From assembly GCA_027484125.1 (NCBI GenBank), contig JAIXUI010000131.1, forward strand, positions 1 to 39,267: a stretch of DNA of 39,267 bases, given 5' to 3'. The translations under genes were made by a program, and so were the position numbers. The stretch is from Bacteroidota bacterium (lineage in GTDB: Bacteria > Bacteroidota > Bacteroidia > UBA7662 > JAIXUI01). Shown piece after piece: positions 33,950-39,267 of the stretch (the first letter of the stretch is position 1; each line of letters begins with the position of its first letter). The notes under the pieces are model-generated. The model was given only the letters and a program-made list of their open reading frames with translations. It was not told where the DNA came from and made no database searches.

Positions 33950-35392
33950 TTATCCCACACTTCCTTCTAGGGAGATTGCTAAAAGCTTACGTGCTTCTAC
34001 GGCAAACTCCATGGGGAGCATGTCTAATACTTCCTTCGCGTACCCATTCACAATTAATGCTACCGCTGCTTCTTCGGGAATTCCTCTTTGTCCACAATAA
34101 AACAGGATATCTTCTCCGATTTTTGAGGTGGTAGCTTCATGCTCAATGATGGCTCCAGGATGGTTAATTTCAAAATAAGGGAAGGTGTGCGCCCCGCAAC
34201 GATCTCCCATCAACAAGGAATCACACTGGCTGAAATTTCTAGCACCTTCTGCTGACTTCAGCACTTTCACAAGTCCTCGGTAAGAATTTTGGCTCAATCC
34301 TGCTGAAATACCTTTAGAAACGATTCTGCTCTTGGTATGCTTTCCAAGGTGAATCATCTTAGTTCCGGTATCGGCTTGCTGATGGTGATTGGTTAACGCA
34401 ACAGAGTAAAACTCGCCGATTGAATAGTCTCCTTTAAGGATAACACTCGGATATTTCCAAGTGATGGATGAGCCAGTTTCAACTTGTGTCCAAGAGATTT
34501 TAGCATATTCTCCTTGACAAATGCCTCTTTTGGTTACGAAGTTGTAAATACCGCCGTTTCCGTCTTTATCTCCGGGATACCAGTTTTGAACAGTCGAATA
34601 TTTAATTTCCGCACCTTTCATGGCTACCAATTCTACAACTGCTGCATGTAGCTGATTTTCGTCACGCTTTGGTGCTGTGCAACCCTCCAAATAGCTTACA
34701 TAACTGCCTTCGTCGGCAATGATTAAAGTCCTTTCAAACTGACCGGTGTTGGCGGCATTGATTCTGAAGTAGGTAGATAACTCCATCGGGCAACGAACAC
34801 CCTTTGGAATGTAAACAAAAGAACCATCAGAGAAAACAGCAGAATTTAGGGCTGAATAGTAGTTATCAGTCATTGGAACAACACTGCCCAAATACTGTCG
34901 AACTAGTTCAGGATGCTCTTGCAGCGCATCGCTCATAGAGCAAAATATGACTCCGGCTTCTTTTAGTTTTTCCTTGAAGGTCGTCACTACAGATACACTG
35001 TCGAGTACCGCATCAACCGCAATGCCGGCAAGCGCCATTTGCTCTTCTAGGGGTATGCCTAGTTTGTCGTAAGTACTTTTTATCTCAGGATCTAATTCAT
35101 CCAAACTATTCAAAGTCTGCTTTTTAGGTGCAGCATAGTAACTGATGTCCTGAAAATCAATGTTTGGAAACTCGACATTTTGCCACTGGGGCTGCTCCAT
35201 TTTTTGCCAATGTGAGAAGGCTTTTAATCGCCATTCCAGCATAAACTCCGGTTCGTTTTTCTTCGCAGAAATAAACCGGATGGTATCTTCGGTTAATCCT
35301 TTTGGTGCGATTTCCTGCTCAATGTCACTAACGAAGCCGTATTTATACTCCGAGCCGGTGACAGTGTCGAGGATTTCTTGGTCTTTCGACAT
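33950..35392 (-). CDS. sufB: SufB, Fe-S cluster scaffold protein
   Basis: A 480-residue scaffold protein and first gene of the suf operon. Typical blocks are [29 protein letters not shown], and the C-terminal [39 protein letters not shown], carrying the conserved Cys and His used for cluster building. The ATG at 35392 is preceded by a TACCTTTG element 33 nt upstream. Operon order is sufB-C-D-S-E-DUF59, with no sufA and no regulator gene beside it. Confidence 0.97.
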   Translation of the reverse strand: MSKDQEILDTVTGSEYKYGFVSDIEQEIAPKGLTEDTIRFISAKKNEPEFMLEWRLKAFSHWQKMEQPQWQNVEFPNIDFQDISYYAAPKKQTLNSLDELDPEIKSTYDKLGIPLEEQMALAGIAVDAVLDSVSVVTTFKEKLKEAGVIFCSMSDALQEHPELVRQYLGSVVPMTDNYYSALNSAVFSDGSFVYIPKGVRCPMELSTYFRINAANTGQFERTLIIADEGSYVSYLEGCTAPKRDENQLHAAVVELVAMKGAEIKYSTVQNWYPGDKDGNGGIYNFVTKRGICQGEYAKISWTQVETGSSITWKYPSVILKGDYSIGEFYSVALTNHHQQADTGTKMIHLGKHTKSRIVSKGISAGLSQNSYRGLVKVLKSAEGARNFSQCDSLLMGDRCGAHTFPYFEINHPGAIIEHEATTSKIGEDILFYCGQRGIPEEAAVALIVNGYAKEVLDMLPMEFAVEARKLLAISLEGSVG

Positions 35393-35424
35393 TGTGTTTA
35401 TTTGGATTGAATATAATTAGGGAA

Positions 35425-35432
35425 CAAAGGTA
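35425..35432 (-). promoter_or_regulatory. Probable -7 promoter element of the suf operon
   Basis: On the minus strand TACCTTTG (35432-35425) matches TAnnTTTG exactly, in the 79-nt gap between the kinase gene and sufB. The -33 region has only a weak TTTC-like match. Confidence 0.5.
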
Positions 35433-35471
35433 CATTTAAAAAGTTTAGTCGAAAGGAGAATCCTACGCTAC

Positions 35472-36494
35472 TCAATCCTTTAATAAAGGCAGATAAAGGG
35501 TTATTTTAGTCCCTTTTTCTACTTTAGACTGGATGGTCAATTTACCATCCATCAATTGGATAAACTCTTTTGAAATTTTCAAACCCAATCCTGTACCACT
35601 CTCATTGCTAGTGCCTTTTTTCGTCACCAATGTTTCAGGGTCAAATATTAGGTGGATTAGTTCAGTTGGCATTCCAACTCCGGAATCCTGAATTTTTATT
35701 CTCACTCCGTCGTGCTTTTCTACCGCACTTACAACCAAAGATTGTCCTTGATGAGAAAATTTCACGGCATTGGTCAGAATATTCAAGAGCACAGAGGTCA
35801 ATAAAACTGAATCAGCGAAAACCAATATCCTTGGGTCGAATTTGCGCTTAAGTTTGATGTTTTTAGACTCCAAGGCATATTGAATGTATCCTACCACTTC
35901 ATCCAATTTGTCTGAGAACAGTAAAGGCCTTTTTTGGATATCGATTTGACCTTGCTTAAGTTTTGCCCAGTTAAGCATATTATCTACCAACAGGTGTGTG
36001 TTGGATGATATGGTCTTCATATAGCCGATGTACTTCAATCTTGAAGTTTCATCCAGTTCCTTATAACTGTTCAGCAAAATGTCACTAAACCCATAGAGGC
36101 TGCTGAACTGACCTTTTAAGTCATGTCCCAGAGCTCGATAAACTTTTTCTTTTGTCAAGCAAAGCTCTGAAATCTGATTCATCCGATTGATTTCATCATT
36201 CAATGGAATCATCACCCCACTGAAGGTGGATTCTTTAGCGCTTTTTTTCAACCTTAAGCTAAACCAATTCCATTGTCCATCCTGTAACAACCTGATGGGG
36301 ACATTTAATTGAAAAGGCCTTTTGAGTTCTTCAAATTTTTCAAGTAGCACAGTCCAGTCATCAGGGTGGATTCTTTCCTCATTACCATCAGGCTTGGATT
36401 GACTTTCTTGGCCACTCCAATAAATCAGTTCCTTGGTATCTGGCTCAAATTGCCAGAATCGAATATCATGCTCTTTTAGTAGTTGTTTACTCAA
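35472..36494 (-). CDS. Soluble PAS-type sensor histidine kinase
   Basis: A 340-residue kinase with no membrane segment. Residues about 10-95 look like a PAS_3 sensor fold (HPDDWTVLLEKFEEL, then RLLQDGQWNWFSLRLK). The HisKA domain has the phospho-accepting His124 in RALGHDLKGQF. The ATPase domain has the N box (LNILTNAVKFS, about 237-247), the G1 box (QDSGVGMP) and the G2 box (ESGTGLGLKI). The only plausible start is a TTG at 36494 that overlaps the stop of the upstream response regulator (TTGA), so its translation is probably coupled to that gene. It likely phosphorylates the neighbouring LytTR regulator. The signal is unknown. Confidence 0.9.
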   Translation of the reverse strand: MSKQLLKEHDIRFWQFEPDTKELIYWSGQESQSKPDGNEERIHPDDWTVLLEKFEELKRPFQLNVPIRLLQDGQWNWFSLRLKKSAKESTFSGVMIPLNDEINRMNQISELCLTKEKVYRALGHDLKGQFSSLYGFSDILLNSYKELDETSRLKYIGYMKTISSNTHLLVDNMLNWAKLKQGQIDIQKRPLLFSDKLDEVVGYIQYALESKNIKLKRKFDPRILVFADSVLLTSVLLNILTNAVKFSHQGQSLVVSAVEKHDGVRIKIQDSGVGMPTELIHLIFDPETLVTKKGTSNESGTGLGLKISKEFIQLMDGKLTIQSKVEKGTKITLYLPLLKD

Positions 36495-37216
36495 ATTTTC
36501 AGTTTTTCAATCAGAGCTTGATAGTAATTTTTAGAAACTTCCAGGGGCACACGGGTATGTTTTTGATACACCAAGCCAGACATATTCCGATATTCTGTTA
36601 CTTTTTCAACAGTCTTTAGGTTGACAATGGTACTTCTATGAATTCGCATAAAGTACTGCTCTGGAAGCTTAGCCTCCCAATTTTTGATAGTTTCATAAAT
36701 GGTGGACACCCTACCGTCTATCAAGGTTACTTTGGTATAATTTCCGGAAGCCTCAATATGGCTAATTTCTGAAACATCGATAACAACCAACTTACTCATG
36801 ATATTGACAGTCAAAGTCATACCCATATCAAACCGGTCTATCTTCTTGGGCTCATGGTCAATAGGAATATTAAGCTTTTCAATAGCTTGCTTCAACCTTG
36901 GCAGGTTGTAGGGCTTAACTATATAATCAGTAGCATTTATTTCAAATGCCTTGGCAGCAAATTCGGGGTTGCCAGTAATAAAAATTAGCTTAATGTCATT
37001 GTTAATGAAATGAATAAGCTCCATGGCATTCACACCATTCAAATCGATATCTAAAAAAACAACATCCGGCTGAACGGATTCTAGTTGGTTAGCAGCATCG
37101 TTTAAATTATCGGCTTCACCTACAACAGTAAGGTACTCAAATTTAGATAAATACTCACGAAGCAGTACCCTAGAAAACTCTATATCTTCTACAATTAAGG
37201 CTCGTATCTTCTTCAT
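36491..37216 (-). CDS. LytTR-family response regulator
   Basis: A 241-residue DNA-binding response regulator. The receiver domain has the acidic pair at residues 10-11 (VEDIE), the phospho-acceptor Asp56 in VVFLDIDLNG, Thr81 in FITGN and Lys101 in VKPYN. The C-terminal half (about 135-241) is a LytTR domain with ISHIEASGNYTKVTLIDG and FMRIHRSTIVNLKTVEKV. It is first in a two-gene unit with the kinase and divergent from the serine hydrolase gene; a palindrome in the shared intergenic region could be its operator. LytTR regulators more often pair with membrane LytS-type kinases, so the soluble HisKA partner is less usual. Confidence 0.93.
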   Translation of the reverse strand: MKKIRALIVEDIEFSRVLLREYLSKFEYLTVVGEADNLNDAANQLESVQPDVVFLDIDLNGVNAMELIHFINNDIKLIFITGNPEFAAKAFEINATDYIVKPYNLPRLKQAIEKLNIPIDHEPKKIDRFDMGMTLTVNIMSKLVVIDVSEISHIEASGNYTKVTLIDGRVSTIYETIKNWEAKLPEQYFMRIHRSTIVNLKTVEKVTEYRNMSGLVYQKHTRVPLEVSKNYYQALIEKLKI

Positions 37217-37298
37217 AGCTAAGTGTTTATGTGATGGAGACTACTACCATCGAACTAACTCGATAACAGGAGGCAGGCTTTTTGCTGAGTTTTATTCT

Positions 37299-37317
37299 TT
37301 TTAACAAAATGTTAAAA
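37299..37317. promoter_or_regulatory. Palindrome in the divergent intergenic region, possible operator
   Basis: TTTTAACA (37299-37306) and TGTTAAAA (37310-37317) form a perfect 8-bp inverted repeat with a 3-nt centre. It lies 83 nt upstream of the response-regulator start and about 55 nt before the -7-like element of the serine hydrolase. It is A+T-rich and could be chance, but the symmetry and place fit a protein-binding site. Confidence 0.35.
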
Positions 37318-37371
37318 TTTATTTCTTTCTTCTCTCGAATCGTGAAAATAAAACAAAGAGAGGCTCTTGGG

Positions 37372-37379
37372 TATCTTTG
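37372..37379 (+). promoter_or_regulatory. Probable -7 promoter element of the serine hydrolase gene
   Basis: TATCTTTG matches TAnnTTTG exactly, 24 nt before the GTG start at 37404. No good TTTG box is visible upstream. A five-codon minicistron (ATG 37390 to TGA 37407) lies between it and the gene and overlaps the GTG. Confidence 0.5.
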
Positions 37380-37403
37380 CTTCGATAAAATGATAAAAAT
37401 TCT

Positions 37404-38591
37404 GTGAGAATAGCCAGAGTTGTTTTTTTAACCCTTTGCTTTTTTGCGGCTTCCTACTGGATTACTGTTGCTTGGTTGAAGGCACCACCGAAGAGTGAAT
37501 TTATTGAGCTAAGCCGTCATGACAGATTACAGCAGTCTGAGTCTATCGAGTTTAAGCCAACTTACAACAAAGAAGAACAGCTTTTGAGAAAGAAATTATT
37601 GGATTTCTTTCAAAGCTTGAGACAACGTTATGGATTCAATGGCAATGTTTTAATTGGCAAAAACACCAAGGTGCTTTTTGAAGTTTGCCTTGGAAACAAT
37701 GGACAATCAAATCGAACTCCTTTGGATACCGGTAGTATTTTTCAAATTGCTTCTCTTTCTAAACAGTTTACCGCTATTGCGGTCTTGCAATTAGTAGAAC
37801 AAGGCAAAGTTGATTTAGAAAGCGCATTAAGTAAATATTTTCCTGAATTCCCCTATAAAGAGGTCACGGTAGAAATGCTCCTTACTCACCGTTCCGGGTT
37901 GCCCAACTACATGTATTTCTGCGATGAAGTATGTGACCGAAAAAAGCCAATTTGTAATAGGGATGTGCTGAAACTTATTTGCCAACATCAACCGCCACCT
38001 TATCTACCCGCCGGGAAACGTTTCGATTATTCAAATACTGGTTATGCTTTACTTGCTTCTCTTGTTGAGAAACAATCTGGCTTGAGTTTTCCTGAATATG
38101 CTCGTAAACACCTATTTGATCCTCTAAACATGAACTCATCGATTGTTTATGACAAATGTGTTAAACCTAACATAGATAAAAAAACAAGGGGCTTTGACCC
38201 TAACGGCCAACCTGCAGAAGACACCTATCTCGATGGTGTCACCGGGGATAAAGGCATCTTTACCACCACAAGAGATTTATTTCGATGGAGTGTTGGTTTA
38301 GACCAAAATATAATTTTATCCGAAACCTTTTTACAGGACGCATGGTCTTCGAAAAATCCCGAACTAAAGGATGAAGAAAATTATGGTTATGGTTTCAGAA
38401 TCAGAAACTTGACTGAAGGTAAAAAGGTGGTTTATCATGCGGGGTGGTGGCATGGTTATCATGCTTTATTCATGAAACTGCTTCACAACAATGTCACCAT
38501 CATCATCTTAACCAATCGTGTAAACTGGAGTATTAAGCATGTGGATGAACTACAAGCCCTTTTAAATCAGCACTATCCCGGTAAAGTTTGA
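37404..38591 (+). CDS. Membrane-anchored serine hydrolase, class C beta-lactamase / PBP-like fold
   Basis: A 395-residue serine hydrolase. The N-terminal hydrophobic segment (about residues 5-25, VVFLTLCFFAASYWITVAWL) is an uncleaved anchor or a signal peptide. The catalytic motifs are Ser117 with Lys120 (SLSK), Tyr209-Ser-Asn211 (YSN), and His345-Ala-Gly347 (HAG) in place of the KTG motif, as in many class C-like esterases and peptidases. Four cysteines at about 173-194 could form a disulfide-stabilised insert. The usual roles are D-amino-acid peptidase, esterase or beta-lactamase-like hydrolase; the substrate cannot be told. The GTG start is unusual here: a different start or a single-base error in the A-run upstream is possible. 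Its 3' end overlaps the convergent DUF2851 gene by 19 nt. Confidence 0.87.
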   Translation: MRIARVVFLTLCFFAASYWITVAWLKAPPKSEFIELSRHDRLQQSESIEFKPTYNKEEQLLRKKLLDFFQSLRQRYGFNGNVLIGKNTKVLFEVCLGNNGQSNRTPLDTGSIFQIASLSKQFTAIAVLQLVEQGKVDLESALSKYFPEFPYKEVTVEMLLTHRSGLPNYMYFCDEVCDRKKPICNRDVLKLICQHQPPPYLPAGKRFDYSNTGYALLASLVEKQSGLSFPEYARKHLFDPLNMNSSIVYDKCVKPNIDKKTRGFDPNGQPAEDTYLDGVTGDKGIFTTTRDLFRWSVGLDQNIILSETFLQDAWSSKNPELKDEENYGYGFRIRNLTEGKKVVYHAGWWHGYHALFMKLLHNNVTIIILTNRVNWSIKHVDELQALLNQHYPGKV

Positions 38592-39267
38592 AGTATCCGG
38601 GCTGCGATGCTACATTTCATACAGTTTCCCGGATGGCATTGATACCGGTAATGCTGGATAACCCCTTGACTTTTCAATGCATTATCAATGTTGAAGCCTG
38701 CATCTTTAAATATTCTTGTGTAACGATTATCTTCTGATGGCAATCGTTCCCAAAGTACTCCATTGGCGTAGGCTGCCCCTTCAACATAGTGGGCTCGATC
38801 AAGATAAAATGAATGAAATGGAACAACGGCATTGACCAATATGGTTCTTCCTAAGGTTGTACGTTCCCAATCTAAGCCTGTTGGGTTCACAGTGGCCTGT
38901 CGTTTGTCCAATGCTTCAGCCTTTTGCAAAAGCAGTTGAGAAATGCTGGAATTCTTACTTAAGACCAATGCCAAAAACTGCAATCTTTTCTCCGGATGCT
39001 GGGCCGGTCGAATTTTCCCCGTTTTCCAGGAATCAACCTTCAATGGTTGTAGTCTAAGCAAGCATTTCCAATACTCAAACTCTTGATTTTGAGACGCTAT
39101 TTCATCTTTAGTTAAAGTGTTCAACAAACCTGAGATTCCTCTAAGGATGACCAACCATTCATGCTCCTTGAGCTGCTTTCGAGCCAAGGATTTCCACGGC
39201 ATTTGAAAAAACAATTCCTCCATAGCAACTGAATTGTAAGGCTGCCCAATAGTTTTAAAGAATATCC
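38573..39267 (-). CDS. DUF2851 family protein, C-terminal part (cut by the right edge)
   Basis: The frame stays open past the internal ATG at 39223 right to the end of the window (IFFKTIGQPYNSVAMEELFFQ), so the gene continues upstream and only ~231 C-terminal residues are visible. The match to DUF2851, a Bacteroidota family of roughly 400-plus residues, comes from the GxxxNxxxxxELxFQMPWKSLARKQL-like middle, RPAQHPEKRLQFLALVL, and a Cys-rich ending CHPGNCMKCSIAARIL. The ending, with a His between two Cys and further Cys, may hold a metal. Function is unknown. The 3' end overlaps the serine hydrolase gene tail-to-tail by 19 nt. Confidence 0.7.
   Translation of the reverse strand, partial: IFFKTIGQPYNSVAMEELFFQMPWKSLARKQLKEHEWLVILRGISGLLNTLTKDEIASQNQEFEYWKCLLRLQPLKVDSWKTGKIRPAQHPEKRLQFLALVLSKNSSISQLLLQKAEALDKRQATVNPTGLDWERTTLGRTILVNAVVPFHSFYLDRAHYVEGAAYANGVLWERLPSEDNRYTRIFKDAGFNIDNALKSQGVIQHYRYQCHPGNCMKCSIAARILQTLPG

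Noticed and set aside
38576-38602. CCCGG/CCGGG inverted repeat at the overlap of the serine hydrolase and DUF2851 genes
   Set aside because: A 5-bp stem with a long loop inside coding sequence and no T-run; not convincing as a terminator.
1-39267. CRISPR arrays, tRNA or rRNA genes, insertion sequences, toxin-antitoxin or restriction genes
   Set aside because: I looked for regular spaced repeats, tRNA-like arms, transposase motifs and typical defence proteins and saw none; the only mobile-element signal is the intron at the left edge, plus the repeat-like element at 25419-25635.

Overview
The window looks like a piece of a Bacteroidota chromosome, most likely Flavobacteriales or a close relative. 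The evidence is a secreted protein with a type B (gliding-motility-type) type IX secretion C-terminal domain, an ExbB-ExbD-ExbD-TonB-PstS-like-TPR cluster, a sufBCDSE-DUF59 operon, a short NuoG, a DUF2851 protein, promoter-like TAnnTTTG elements close to start codons, and little sign of Shine-Dalgarno sequences. Base composition is moderate and even, apart from one G+C-rich intergenic element. Family names come from motifs read by eye; no database search was possible.

Layout. Positions 1-116 (minus strand) hold the 5' end of a group IIC-like intron, placed directly behind the transcription terminator of the neighbouring gene and cut by the window edge. Positions 121-6108 (minus) are a three-gene unit: FkbM methyltransferase, class I methyltransferase, and a ~1,490-residue secreted glycine-rich protein with a type IX sorting domain. 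A GH31 alpha-glucosidase (6157-8577, minus) lies upstream of it. Positions 8728-21393 (minus) carry a complete 14-gene complex I operon, nuoA to nuoN, with very tight or overlapping junctions. mazG is divergent from nuoA (21530-22309, plus).

Positions 22429-26703 (plus) hold ExbB, two ExbD and a TonB, then a 656-bp gap with a strong terminator and a structured G+C-rich repeat-like element, then a second TonB paralogue. A small membrane protein, a PstS-like lipoprotein and a TPR protein follow (26778-29579, plus). Convergent to these are a DUF2892 membrane protein (29633-29845, minus) and a SUF iron-sulfur assembly operon (29917-35392, minus). A LytTR response regulator and a soluble PAS-histidine kinase come next (35472-37216, minus), divergent from a membrane-anchored serine hydrolase (37404-38591, plus). 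The hydrolase overlaps tail-to-tail with the C-terminal part of a DUF2851 gene that runs off the right edge.

How the parts relate: complex I generates the proton-motive force that ExbB/ExbD/TonB use for outer-membrane transport, and SUF makes the iron-sulfur clusters complex I needs. Most of the window is core housekeeping sequence. The parts that stand out are the intron at a terminator, the structured element between the TonB paralogues, the methyltransferase/secreted-protein operon, and the kinase/regulator pair with a palindrome in its divergent intergenic region. I saw no CRISPR array, tRNA, rRNA, complete insertion sequence or recognisable defence system.
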